Assembly (NCBI GenBank): GCA_040757695.1
Contig: JBFLWK010000019.1
Coordinates: 1-32,431 of the forward strand
DNA: 32,431 bases
From: Elusimicrobiota bacterium
Lineage (GTDB): Bacteria > Elusimicrobiota > UBA8919
Direction: 5' to 3'
The position numbers were made by a program, and so were the translations under genes. How positions within the stretch are numbered: position 1 is the stretch's first letter; the number at the start of each line of letters is the position of its first letter. Below the pieces are notes generated by a model. That model was not told the DNA's origin and searched no databases. It saw only the letters and a program-made list of their open reading frames with translations. Below are positions 22,616 through 31,518 of the stretch, one piece after another.

Positions 22616-23811
22616 CTGATAAAAAACGAACTGTTATACCAATAGGTCCGTATCATCCGCTGCAGGAAGAGGCGGAATTTTTCAAGTTATATGTTGAAGG
22701 CGAAAAAGTGGTTGATATGGATATAGAAATCGGCTACAACCACAGAGGAATTGAAAAACTTTCTGAATCACTGCATTGGGACCAATCCACATTTCTGGTG
22801 GAAAGAATTTGTGGTATATGTTCCACAAGCCATCCGTTTGCATATGTTAATGCAGTTGAAGATTTAGCAGGAATAGAAATCCCTGTCCGTGCAAAATATA
22901 TTCGTTCAATCATAGGCGAACTGGAAAGATTTGAATCGCATCTGTTATGGCTTGGGCTTGCAGGACATTTTCTTGGCTACAATACCGTCTGGATGTGGGC
23001 GTGGAAATATCGTGAGATGGTTGAAGATATGTGCGAGTTTATAACAGGAAATAGAAATCACTATGCAATGATGAAAATTGGTGGTGTGCGTTTAGATATT
23101 GAGAAGAAAGATATTCCACAAATAGAAAAAATGTGCGATAGTTATATTCCTGTGCTTGATATGTTCAAAGGTGCGGTGATGGACGACCCTGTGATTCATG
23201 CAAGAACAAAAGGTGTGGGAATATTACCGAAGGAAGTTGCTATTGATTATTGTGTTGTAGGACCTACTGCACGAGCAAGTGGTGTAGATATTGATGTCCG
23301 GCGGGATGACCCACAAAACAGTGCGTACAATTTAGTTGATTGGAAAGTTATTGTTACACAAAATGGCGATGTGTTTGATAAACTTATTGTAAGGATTCTT
23401 GAACTGTATGAATCAGCAAAAATAATAAAAGGTTGTCTTGAAGGACTCAAAAAGGAGCCGGAAGGCAATTTTGACTTAAATGTAAAAGAAATTCCCGTCG
23501 GTGAAGGGATTGGACATTATGAGGCACCCCGTGGCGAGGTGTATCACTATGTTCGGTCTGATGGTTCTTCTCGGCCTGTTCGTCATAAAGTTAGAGCACC
23601 AAGTTATGTCAATGTTCCATCAAACCAGTATGCTGTCCGAGGGCAGACCATTTCCGATGCTGCGATAATTCTTGCAGCGGTTGACCCGTGTTATTGCTGT
23701 ACAGAACGGGTTGCTGTGATAGATAAAGCAAAAAACAAAAAACTGATGAATGGTTTTGATTTGATTAAACTCTGTCAAAAGAAAACAGAAAAAATTAAAA
23801 GCAAAATATAA
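22612..23811 (+). CDS. Group 4 [NiFe] hydrogenase catalytic subunit (NuoD/EchE/MbhL-like)
   Basis: The catalytic subunit of the membrane hydrogenase, 399 residues. It keeps both NiFe ligand pairs: RICGICSTSH (Cys66 and Cys69 region) and DPCYCCTER near residue 360. It is thus a real hydrogenase rather than a quinone-reducing NuoD, which has lost these Cys. There is no cleavable C-terminal tail after the L2 motif beyond the usual group 4 ending, so the protease at 12151 need not process it. PIGPYHPLQEEAEFFKL at the start and HYEAPRGEVYHYV are family motifs. Expected reaction: proton reduction with ferredoxin electrons. Confidence 0.94.
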   Translation: MTDKKRTVIPIGPYHPLQEEAEFFKLYVEGEKVVDMDIEIGYNHRGIEKLSESLHWDQSTFLVERICGICSTSHPFAYVNAVEDLAGIEIPVRAKYIRSIIGELERFESHLLWLGLAGHFLGYNTVWMWAWKYREMVEDMCEFITGNRNHYAMMKIGGVRLDIEKKDIPQIEKMCDSYIPVLDMFKGAVMDDPVIHARTKGVGILPKEVAIDYCVVGPTARASGVDIDVRRDDPQNSAYNLVDWKVIVTQNGDVFDKLIVRILELYESAKIIKGCLEGLKKEPEGNFDLNVKEIPVGEGIGHYEAPRGEVYHYVRSDGSSRPVRHKVRAPSYVNVPSNQYAVRGQTISDAAIILAAVDPCYCCTERVAVIDKAKNKKLMNGFDLIKLCQKKTEKIKSKI

Positions 23812-23835
23812 AACGGATTGAATAGGTAAAAACAA

Positions 23836-24195
23836 ATGACCTGGTTACAGATATTAGCACAGGCAGGTGTGATGGCTACATTTGTTGGAGTAGCGATAGC
23901 AGTAGCAGCGTATTTCAACGGGAAACATATTAAAGAAGGTGTTGGACAATTAGGAAAGATGATTGAAGGATTAGGAAAGCTGATTGAAGAAGGGCATAAA
24001 GAATTAGCAGAGATTATTAGAGAAGAAGGAAGACAGACCCGGGAACTTCTTGCAAAAATGGATGAGAAAATGGATAAAATGGCTACAAAAATGGACGAAA
24101 GGACTGAAAAAATTGCCGAACTAATTGCTATGATACCACAAAAGACAGTAATGTTAATAAAGGAAAAAGGAACGGAATACAAAACGGATAAATAG
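23836..24195 (+). CDS. Single-pass coiled-coil membrane protein
   Basis: Not a recognised family. The 119 residues begin with a membrane helix (about 6-27, LAQAGVMATFVGVAIAVAAY) and continue with a long amphipathic helix rich in Lys and Glu (about 33-92) containing MDEKMDKMATKMDER heptads. It lies between the catalytic hydrogenase subunit and the first antiporter-like subunit, and its TAG stop touches the next ATG. Together with the 22259 gene it brackets the catalytic subunit gene with coiled-coil proteins of the same size. Confidence 0.65.
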   Translation: MTWLQILAQAGVMATFVGVAIAVAAYFNGKHIKEGVGQLGKMIEGLGKLIEEGHKELAEIIREEGRQTRELLAKMDEKMDKMATKMDERTEKIAELIAMIPQKTVMLIKEKGTEYKTDK

Positions 24196-25599
24196 ATGGG
24201 AACATTAGTTTTATTATCAATCGGAATTCCATTTTTTGGTTCATTTGTAAATTTGATTATTAGGAAAAAACAGGCATTGCTTTCTACAATATTTATATTT
24301 GCAGGTTTTGTTACTTCTGCTTTCCTTGTTTCACCAATACTGTCAGGAATAACAAAATATTTTTACAAATATTTTACTGACTTTTTCTCAACCGCATTTG
24401 TGATTGACGGCCTTTCTGTATTTATGGCGGTTGTCTCTTCGTTTATCGGATTTTTAATAGCAATTTATTCAGCAGGTTATATGCAAAATTACCAGCATCT
24501 TAAAGAATACTATTTCTATATTACTTTATTTGTCGGCTCTATGCTTGGACTGGTTTTTTCGGCGAATCTTTTGTTACTTTTTATCTTCTGGGAAATTACA
24601 GCGCTCTGTTCCTGGCGATTGATTGGTTTTTACAGAGATGAGAAAGGGCTTTTAGCGGGCGACCGCGCGTTTCTATTAACATTTCTTGGCTCGGGATTGA
24701 TGCTCGCCGGGTTTGCACTGGTTTTTGCTGAATATAGTACATTAAACATTTTAACATTGCACGGTAAAACGATACCACTCTTTGCGATGGTTTTAATTTT
24801 TTGCGGGATGCTCGCTAAATCCGCCCAACTGCCGTTTCATTTGTGGCTCCCTAATGCAGGTGTTGCACCATCACCGGTTACCGCATTTCTTCACGCTGCT
24901 GTTTTGGTAAAAATAGGTGTGTATGCGTTTGCACGGCTTTTTGTGTTCACATTCCCAATGATTCCTGATTTTCAGAATATAGTTGCGATTATTTCAGTAA
25001 TTACGATACTGGTTGCAGGTGCCGCTGCTTTTGTAGAACACGATATAAAAAGAATACTTGCATATTCTACAATTTCACAAATTGGCTACATATTTTTGGG
25101 ATTTAGTACAAATGTACTAATTGGAATTACCGGCGCTATTTTTTATATTCTTGTTCACGGACTTGGTAAGGCAGGCCTGTTTTTAGCCGCAGGGATTGTA
25201 GAGCACAACACACACGAAAAAGATATCAGGAAACTTGGCGGGCTTGCGAAAACGATGCCGTTGACATCAATTGCGTTTCTTTTATGTGCATTCTCAATTA
25301 TAGGTTTCCCGCCATTTGGTGGCTTTTTTGCCAAACTTTATGTAGTGATGTCAATAGTGCAATCAGGAAAAATTTGGCTTGCAGCACTTGCTATTTTAGG
25401 TGCTGTATTTACGCTACTGTATCTTTTCCGTCTGTATAATGCTGTATTTTTAGGAACGCAGATTACGCTGAAAAAAAACGCAGATTACGCAGAAAAGACA
25501 AAGTCCATGGTTGTTGTGGTTTTACTCTTTGGTATTCTGTCACTTTTGACTGGACTTCTGCCACAGATTCCTTTGGCATTTATTGAACTAATAAAATGA
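24196..25599 (+). CDS. Antiporter-like membrane subunit 1 (NuoL/NuoM/MrpD family)
   Basis: A 467-residue polytopic ion-translocation subunit. The conserved acidic residue is in LLFIFWEITALCSW (near 135) and the conserved Lys in GMLAKSAQLPFHLWLPNAGVAPSPV (near 205), with LVKIGVY following. IKRILAYSTISQIGY and FPPFGGFFAK are further family signatures. A repeat at 25457-25497 adds a hydrophilic segment near residue 421-435. It overlaps a 36-residue gene at its end. It is the first of three antiporter-like subunits in this operon. Confidence 0.92.
   Translation: MGTLVLLSIGIPFFGSFVNLIIRKKQALLSTIFIFAGFVTSAFLVSPILSGITKYFYKYFTDFFSTAFVIDGLSVFMAVVSSFIGFLIAIYSAGYMQNYQHLKEYYFYITLFVGSMLGLVFSANLLLLFIFWEITALCSWRLIGFYRDEKGLLAGDRAFLLTFLGSGLMLAGFALVFAEYSTLNILTLHGKTIPLFAMVLIFCGMLAKSAQLPFHLWLPNAGVAPSPVTAFLHAAVLVKIGVYAFARLFVFTFPMIPDFQNIVAIISVITILVAGAAAFVEHDIKRILAYSTISQIGYIFLGFSTNVLIGITGAIFYILVHGLGKAGLFLAAGIVEHNTHEKDIRKLGGLAKTMPLTSIAFLLCAFSIIGFPPFGGFFAKLYVVMSIVQSGKIWLAALAILGAVFTLLYLFRLYNAVFLGTQITLKKNADYAEKTKSMVVVVLLFGILSLLTGLLPQIPLAFIELIK
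25457..25497 (+). repeat. Four CGCAGAT-type units inside antiporter gene 1
   Basis: CGCAGATTA units with a related CGCTGA/CGCAGA half start at 25457, 25466, 25479 and 25488 (spacing 9/13/9). The unit resembles that at 17077-17158. It encodes a polar loop and keeps the frame. Confidence 0.7.
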
Positions 25600-25706
25600 A
25601 AGACCCGCTTACTATTTTGTATGGTGTGATGTCAATTATTGCACTTGTCGGTATTGTATGGGTTACAATTCATGATAAAAAGATGAGGAAAGCAAAACAG
25701 CAATGA
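25596..25706 (+). CDS. 36-residue single-pass membrane protein
   Basis: This micro-gene overlaps its neighbours by ATGA on both sides: its ATG at 25596 overlaps the stop of antiporter gene 1, and its TGA at 25704 overlaps the start of antiporter gene 2. The product has one hydrophobic helix (about 7-25) and a basic tail ending KMRKAKQQ. This double coupling is strong evidence that it is translated and probably a small subunit of the complex. It resembles the 34-residue product at 18187-18291 in layout. Confidence 0.68.
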   Translation: MKDPLTILYGVMSIIALVGIVWVTIHDKKMRKAKQQ

Positions 25707-27694
25707 GCATCCTACTTTACCCGATTTTTTTACCAATTGTGATTGGTATTGTAATGTTATTGATAGGTAGACGCGGCCTTAAGGCCTCACTACCTGTAAT
25801 TACGACATTTATCGTTTTAATTTTAAGTATTGTATTATTTTCAGCAGGTGAGATAAATTATACGATTCCATGGCTTTCTTTTGGAATTGATTTTTCTCTT
25901 CGGGCTTATTCATTTTCAGCAATGTGTGTTTTGTTTTCGTCATTATTTGCATTTTTAATCTGCCTTTACCTTCTACCTTCTACCTTCTACCTTCTACCTT
26001 CTTTCATACTCATCAATCTCGGAGTTGTTAACGGTGCGCTTCTTTCAAACAATTTTGTAATTTTTGTTTTATTCTGGGAACTCGCTGCGATAATGTTGTA
26101 TTTATTAATAAGAACACAGAACAGATACGAAATCCCGCAAGCGAGGCACGGAACAGACACGGAAAGTTCTGTTTCAGTTCCGTGTAAAGTTCAGAGTCAG
26201 TTCTGTGATTCCTACAAAACAGCGACGAAGGCGCTTTATATTATCGGGTTTTCAGATTTCTGCCTTTTACTCGGAATCATTTTATTGTGGAATTTAACAA
26301 AAACATTTAATATGTCCAAAATCCATAATCTTCTACCTTCTACCTTCTACCTTCTACCTTTTACCTGCCTTTGCATTGGTGCACTTGCAAAGGCAGGTGC
26401 GATGCCGTTCCATACATGGATACCGGATGCGTCTAAAGATGCGCCGGTTGAAGTAATGGCATATCTTCCCGCATCTCTGGACAAACTTTTAGGAATATAT
26501 CTTCTTGTCAGAATTTGTACCGACTTCTTTAACTGTCAACTGTCAATTGTCAACTGTCAACTTGTTTTGATGTTCCTCGGCGCTTTTACAATCATCGCTG
26601 CCGTATTTATGGCACTTGTTCAGCATGACTTAAAAAAAATGATTGCGTATATGAATATATCAGGTGCAGGTTATATGGTTTTAGGTATTGGAACTAATAC
26701 CCCTATTGGTATTGCAGGTGGACTTTTTTATATGTTAGGCACAGTTTTATGGACATCGTGTTTGTTTTTATGTAGTGGTTCGGTTGAAAAACAAACAGGA
26801 ACAACGGAATTAGATAAACTTGGTGGACTTTCAAAAGTGATGCCAATTACTTTTTGGGCAACCCTAATTGCTGCACTTTCAATTTCAGGTGTCCCACCGT
26901 TTAATGGTTTCTTCTCAAAATGGCTGATTTATCAAGGGCTGATACAGCAGATAGCAGATAGCAGATGGCAGATAGCAGTTGTTTTGTTTTTAGTAGCAGC
27001 GATGTTTGGTTCTGCACTTACTTTAGCGTCATTTATAAAATTGATACATTCAACATTTTTGGGCAAACCGTCAACCGTCAACCGTCAACCGTCAACCGAT
27101 GTCTCATGGACGATGTGGTTCCCGACGGTAATTTTAGCAGTATTGTGTATTATTTTCGGCATTTTCGCCTATCAGATTCCATTGAAACATTTCATCTTTC
27201 CTTCCATTCGCTTCGCTCACCCCCCAATAAATTGGGGGGCATTTAGTGGATTATGGCATCCTGATTTAGCAACATTGTTAATTATTGTCGGCATAATTCT
27301 CGGCTTGATAATTTATCTTTTGGGAACGATAAAAACTATAAGAAAAACGGAAACATATATCTACGGTGAATCACCTGAAATTTTTACAGAGGGCTTCCAG
27401 GGAACGGAATTTTATCTTACGATTTCTAACTCAAAACCATTCGCTTCAATTTATAAAAAAGCAGAAAAGGGAATATTAGATTTCTACAACTGGGCATTTA
27501 ATATCGCAAAAATGGTTGCCAATAGTTTCTTTATATGTATTGACAGAATGCTTGAAAATATTTATATTGGTATAGACCGTTTGACAGCGATTGTTTCAAC
27601 ATTTACTTCGGAACTTCAGGGCGGGCTTTTGCAGATTTATCTTTATTGGTCACTGTTTGGATTGATGATTCTTTTATTTATGCTTTGCAGGTGA
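25703..27694 (+). CDS. Antiporter-like membrane subunit 2 (HyfB/NuoL-like) with many repeat insertions
   Basis: A 663-residue polytopic subunit. It keeps the key Glu in FVLFWELAAIML (near 130) and Lys in ALAKAGAMPFHTWIPDA (near 231), then LKKMIAYMNISGAGY and VPPFNGFFSKW. The C-terminal extension (about 545-663, with GFQGTEFYLTI) ends in further helices, perhaps like the lateral arm of NuoL. Seven repeat elements lie inside the gene, all in frame, mostly in predicted loops. Without them the length would be roughly 580-600. The reading frame is open throughout, so the gene seems functional in spite of the insertions. Confidence 0.9.
   Translation: MSILLYPIFLPIVIGIVMLLIGRRGLKASLPVITTFIVLILSIVLFSAGEINYTIPWLSFGIDFSLRAYSFSAMCVLFSSLFAFLICLYLLPSTFYLLPSFILINLGVVNGALLSNNFVIFVLFWELAAIMLYLLIRTQNRYEIPQARHGTDTESSVSVPCKVQSQFCDSYKTATKALYIIGFSDFCLLLGIILLWNLTKTFNMSKIHNLLPSTFYLLPFTCLCIGALAKAGAMPFHTWIPDASKDAPVEVMAYLPASLDKLLGIYLLVRICTDFFNCQLSIVNCQLVLMFLGAFTIIAAVFMALVQHDLKKMIAYMNISGAGYMVLGIGTNTPIGIAGGLFYMLGTVLWTSCLFLCSGSVEKQTGTTELDKLGGLSKVMPITFWATLIAALSISGVPPFNGFFSKWLIYQGLIQQIADSRWQIAVVLFLVAAMFGSALTLASFIKLIHSTFLGKPSTVNRQPSTDVSWTMWFPTVILAVLCIIFGIFAYQIPLKHFIFPSIRFAHPPINWGAFSGLWHPDLATLLIIVGIILGLIIYLLGTIKTIRKTETYIYGESPEIFTEGFQGTEFYLTISNSKPFASIYKKAEKGILDFYNWAFNIAKMVANSFFICIDRMLENIYIGIDRLTAIVSTFTSELQGGLLQIYLYWSLFGLMILLFMLCR
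25969..26001 (+). repeat. 4 x 7 bp CCTTCTA tract inside antiporter gene 2
   Basis: Four exact CCTTCTA units (25969-25996) plus a partial one. It encodes YLLPSTFYLLPS and shares its unit with tracts at 26330 and 12260. Confidence 0.9.
26114..26207 (+). repeat. Nested inverted repeat with about 11-bp units inside antiporter gene 2
   Basis: CACAGAAC (26114-26121) pairs with GTTCTGTG (26200-26207), and CACGGAAC (26147-26154) with GTTCCGTG (26177-26184). The right arm has four TTC-led units of 11-12 bp. It encodes a polar insert of about 30 residues. Confidence 0.75.
26330..26365 (+). repeat. 4 x 7 bp CTTCTAC tract inside antiporter gene 2
   Basis: Four exact CTTCTAC units (26330-26357) followed by a degenerate fifth. 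Same orientation as the tract at 25969, so the two are not an inverted pair. Confidence 0.9.
26531..26561 (+). repeat. 4 x 7 bp AACTGTC tract inside antiporter gene 2
   Basis: Units AACTGTC, AACTGTC, AATTGTC and AACTGTC (26531-26558) plus AAC. It encodes NCQLSIVNCQL between membrane helices. Confidence 0.88.
26946..26978 (+). repeat. 4 x 7 bp AGCAGAT tract inside antiporter gene 2
   Basis: Units AGCAGAT three times with GGCAGAT fourth (26946-26973), then a partial unit. It encodes QQIADSRWQIA. Confidence 0.88.
27069..27098 (+). repeat. 4 x 7 bp CGTCAAC tract inside antiporter gene 2
   Basis: Four exact CGTCAAC units (27069-27096). It encodes STVNRQPST in a loop. Confidence 0.9.
27205..27239 (-). 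repeat. Palindrome with GTGAGCGAAGCGAA tail inside antiporter gene 2
   Basis: CCCCCCAAT and ATTGGGGGG form a 9-bp stem (27220-27239). Read on the minus strand, the palindrome is followed by GTGAGCGAAGCGAA, nearly the same tail as at 10665-10680. The palindrome sequence itself differs between the two copies. Confidence 0.75.
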
Positions 27695-27698
27695 ACAA

Positions 27699-28238
27699 AT
27701 GTCTGAAATAATTTTAATTTCAAGTTTAATTTTTGTTCTTATTATGGCGGTTGTTGCGGTTCAGATAAGAGATTTGTTATCTTCGGTGATGGCGCTTGGT
27801 GGTGTTGGCTTCGGGCTTGCGATTATTTTTATGTTCTTGGCAGCGCCTGAAGTTATGACTGCACAACTTGTCGTAGAGGTTATCTGTTTTACAATAATGG
27901 TAGCGGTTGTATTTAAGACATCTAAAATTGATAAAACGAGAAAATACTCGGTGCAAGAAATTTCACCTGCGGCTGCGATGTTTTTCTTTGGTATAATTTT
28001 TGTTATTTTTGTTATTTGGGGAATAAAAGAACTACCCATGTTCGGTTCACCACTGATGCGGACTTCATCGTTACAGATTAGTAAAACGGTTTCAGAAATC
28101 GGCGCTACAAATATCGTCACTGCGATTCTTCTGGACTTTCGTGCATGGAATACATTGATTGAAGCAGTTATTATTATTACAATGATTATTGGTGTTGCGG
28201 TGATTTTGAGGAAGAAAGGGAAAAAGTTGATTAGATGA
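27699..28238 (+). CDS. MbhD/MbhE-like fused subunit (MrpA C-terminal type)
   Basis: A 179-residue membrane protein. The first half, RDLLSSVMALGGVGFGLAIIFMFLAAPEVMTAQLVVE, matches MbhD/DUF4040. The second half, ATNIVTAILLDFRAWNTLIEAVIIIT, matches MbhE. Both correspond to the C-terminal part of MrpA, so this gene plus an antiporter-like subunit replaces MrpA. The conserved acidic residues in both parts are retained. Its last codons and stop lie in a 4 x 8 repeat. Confidence 0.88.
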   Translation: MSEIILISSLIFVLIMAVVAVQIRDLLSSVMALGGVGFGLAIIFMFLAAPEVMTAQLVVEVICFTIMVAVVFKTSKIDKTRKYSVQEISPAAAMFFFGIIFVIFVIWGIKELPMFGSPLMRTSSLQISKTVSEIGATNIVTAILLDFRAWNTLIEAVIIITMIIGVAVILRKKGKKLIR

Positions 28239-28299
28239 TTAGATGATTAGTTGATTGGTCATTTTATCTAATTAACTGTTCAACTAATTAACTTTGCTA
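28229..28299 (+). repeat. Paired 4 x 8 bp inverted repeat element before mrpB
   Basis: Left arm 28229-28260 has GATTAGAT twice, then GATTAGTT and GATTGGTC. Right arm 28268-28299 has CTAATTAA, CTGTTCAA, CTAATTAA and CTTTGCTA. The arms are inverted around 7 nt. The element includes the upstream stop codon and ends 4 nt before the mrpB ATG. Confidence 0.85.
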
Positions 28300-28303
28300 A
28301 ATT

Positions 28304-28735
28304 ATGGATAAAACAATAAAAATTTTGACAAGTTATGTTATTGGACTGATTTTGGTTTTTGGGTGCTATGTTGTTATTTACGGTCATATTCTTCCTGGTG
28401 AAGGTTTTGATGGCGGGATGCTGATTGCGTCTGCATTTATTCTGTGTATGATTGTCTATGGTAAAGATGAAGCAAGAAAGCGGATAAATTTTTCAACTGC
28501 ATTGGTTGTTTCAGCGATTTCAGGGCTTTTACTAATCGTTATAGGATTTATAGGGTTAGTGGGTTACAGGGAAGGACACAAATTTTTCTTTGATAATTTT
28601 TTGCCACAAGGTAATCCACATCAGTTGTTTTCAGGCGGGATTGTGCCGATATGTAATGTTTTGCTCGGGTTTTTAGTCGGGTTTGGTTTTTACGCGCTGT
28701 TTGGCTATTTGGTTGTGTTTAGAAACGAACGTTAG
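28304..28735 (+). CDS. mrpB: MrpB/MbhF-like antiporter subunit
   Basis: A 143-residue, four-helix membrane protein of the MnhB domain family. It has YVVIYGHILPGEGFDGGM (about 22-39), matching the signature HxxPGGGFxGG, and LPQGNPHQLFSGGIVPICNVLLGFLVGFG near the C-terminus. It is part of the Mrp module that exchanges Na+ for H+ in Mrp and Mbh complexes. No ribosome binding site is evident because the repeat element ends just upstream. Confidence 0.9.
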   Translation: MDKTIKILTSYVIGLILVFGCYVVIYGHILPGEGFDGGMLIASAFILCMIVYGKDEARKRINFSTALVVSAISGLLLIVIGFIGLVGYREGHKFFFDNFLPQGNPHQLFSGGIVPICNVLLGFLVGFGFYALFGYLVVFRNER

Positions 28736-28747
28736 CGGGCAAACTTT

Positions 28748-29083
28748 ATGATTATTTATCTATCAAGTATTTTATTGTTTTTAATCGGGCTTTACTGTAT
28801 AGTCAGTAAAGAGAATCTGCTTAAAGTAGTGATTGGTATAAAAATTATGGGTTATGGTGTATGTTTGTTTTTTATACTTTTGGGCTGGGAAACGGATGCG
28901 CAGGCACCGATAATTGTTGAAGGAACTCAAAAAATTTTTGTTGATCCGTTACCGCAGGCGTTAATTCCTGCTATTATGATAATTTCGCTTGCCGCTACAA
29001 TTCTGATGCTTGCGACCTGTGTGCGTCTGTATGAAAAATACGGCACATTTGATATCAGTAAGATAAAAGAACTAAAAGGATAG
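28748..29083 (+). CDS. mrpC: MrpC/MbhG-like antiporter subunit (NuoK family)
   Basis: A 111-residue, three-helix protein homologous to NuoK. KENLLKVVIGIKIMGYGVCLFFILLG includes the conserved helix 2 region, and DPLPQALIPAIMIISLAATILML is the hallmark of helix 3. It belongs to the Mrp module. Normally mrpD follows directly, but here a four-helix-bundle gene with repeat arms lies between them. The stop codon region touches the left repeat arm at 29083. Confidence 0.91.
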   Translation: MIIYLSSILLFLIGLYCIVSKENLLKVVIGIKIMGYGVCLFFILLGWETDAQAPIIVEGTQKIFVDPLPQALIPAIMIISLAATILMLATCVRLYEKYGTFDISKIKELKG

Positions 29084-29488
29084 TTGAGAGTTGAGAGAGA
29101 TTAGTTTAGAGATAGATTAAAAGACTGATGTTTAATTTTGAGAAATTAATAGTTTGGCAAAAAGCAGTAAAATTTAGTGATGAAATATATGAAATGACAA
29201 AAAGATTCCCAAAAGAAGAAATTTTTGGAATTACAAGCCAATTACGACGAGCAAGTATATCTATTGCATTAAATATCGATGAAGGGGCAGGTAGAAAATC
29301 AAAAAAAGAATTTTCTCATTTTTTAGCTATGGCTTATGGCTCTCTATGTGAGGTTATTACAATATTGAAAATATGTTTGAGCAGAAAATATATTGATGAA
29401 AAGATATACGTGAAATTTTATACTGATGGTGAAGAAATTGCCCGTATGATAAGCAGTATCTCTAAACGCTAAACTAAGTTCTCTAAAC
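29083..29488 (+). mobile_element. Putative mobile unit: four-helix-bundle gene bounded by inverted 4 x 7 bp arms
   Basis: The left arm 29083-29110 has units GTTGAGA, GTTGAGA, GAGATTA and GTTTAGA. The right arm 29461-29488 has TCTAAAC, GCTAAAC, TAAGTTC and TCTAAAC, inverted to the left. TTAGTTTAGAGA (29101-29112) and its complement with flanking bases (29480-29492) form 13-bp inverted ends. Only one gene lies inside. Elements with nearly the same left arm but no gene occur at 18791 and 30787. The unit splits the usual mrpC-mrpD order without damaging either. No transposase is present, so the mobility is inferred. Confidence 0.6.
29128..29472 (+). CDS. Four-helix-bundle protein (S23 / 23S rRNA intervening-sequence type)
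   Basis: A 114-residue protein matching the family known from 23S rRNA intervening sequences and related in fold to Avd of diversity-generating retroelements. Signatures: FEKLIVWQKAVKFSDEIYEM, FPKEEIFGITSQLRRASISIALNIDEGAGR (about 27-56) and FLAMAYGSLCEV. The usual NIAEG reads NIDEG. Related proteins form pentamers, and the role of the stand-alone copies is unknown. The gene has no link to the hydrogenase. The last three codons and stop are within the right repeat arm, so the gene and arms seem to form one unit. Confidence 0.9.
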   Translation: MFNFEKLIVWQKAVKFSDEIYEMTKRFPKEEIFGITSQLRRASISIALNIDEGAGRKSKKEFSHFLAMAYGSLCEVITILKICLSRKYIDEKIYVKFYTDGEEIARMISSISKR

Positions 29489-29492
29489 TAAT

Positions 29493-31037
<1,545 letters not shown>

Positions 31038-31056
31038 TAAATGAAAACTGAATAAA

Positions 31057-31518
31057 ATGAAAAAATTCTCACTATTTGCATTATGTTTTATATTCTGGCT
31101 GCTTTTAGTATGGCGGGTTGACTGGCAGAATACTGTTGTCGGACTTGTAATATCTATTTTTGTATCAGCGCTTTTTGGTAATATAGAAAAAAGTGGAGAA
31201 AAAACACGCCCGATTTATTTTGTTTTATTTTTCGTAAGAGTAGTCTGGTTATGGATAAAAGCGTCAGTTATAGAGGTTTATCTTGCGCTTTCACCACAAG
31301 AAATAAAGGCAGAGGAGATTGAAATTGAGATTAATAATAATAATGAAAAAAGCAAGGCATTCTTAATTATGGCGTTGAATCTATCACCAAATATAACTGT
31401 AATAGATGACAGAGAAGATAAAATACTAATAAATTCACATGGCAGAAACAAGGAAGATATTGTAAAAGATGTAGAAAAATTAGAAAAACTTATTGAAAAA
31501 ATAGTCAGTAGTCAATAG
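31057..31518 (+). CDS. mrpE: MrpE/MbhA-like antiporter subunit
   Basis: A 153-residue protein of the MnhE family: two N-terminal membrane helices (about 5-45), then a third hydrophobic segment (about 52-75, FVLFFVRVVWLWIKASVIEVYLAL), and a cytosolic domain with ALNLSPNITVID, equivalent to the LTPGT/ITLTPGT region. The family normally has TPGTxxxD there; here SPNITVIDD is a modest variant. The stop codon lies inside a heptad repeat at 31504-31548. Confidence 0.87.
   Translation: MKKFSLFALCFIFWLLLVWRVDWQNTVVGLVISIFVSALFGNIEKSGEKTRPIYFVLFFVRVVWLWIKASVIEVYLALSPQEIKAEEIEIEINNNNEKSKAFLIMALNLSPNITVIDDREDKILINSHGRNKEDIVKDVEKLEKLIEKIVSSQ

Noticed and set aside
22612-23811. Complex I NuoD instead of hydrogenase
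   Set aside because: Both CxxC pairs that bind nickel are present, which respiratory NuoD lacks.
25969-27098. Possible CRISPR array or gene decay in the repeat-rich antiporter gene
   Set aside because: The units are 7 bp, adjacent and without spacers, and the reading frame is open with all key residues present.
26965-27246. 93-codon plus-strand frame overlapping antiporter gene 2
   Set aside because: It is an alternative frame of a repeat-rich part of a conserved membrane protein, with no domain and no start signal.
29128-29472. Avd accessory gene of a diversity-generating retroelement
   Set aside because: No reverse transcriptase, template repeat or variable repeat is visible nearby; the sequence fits the stand-alone S23-type family better.
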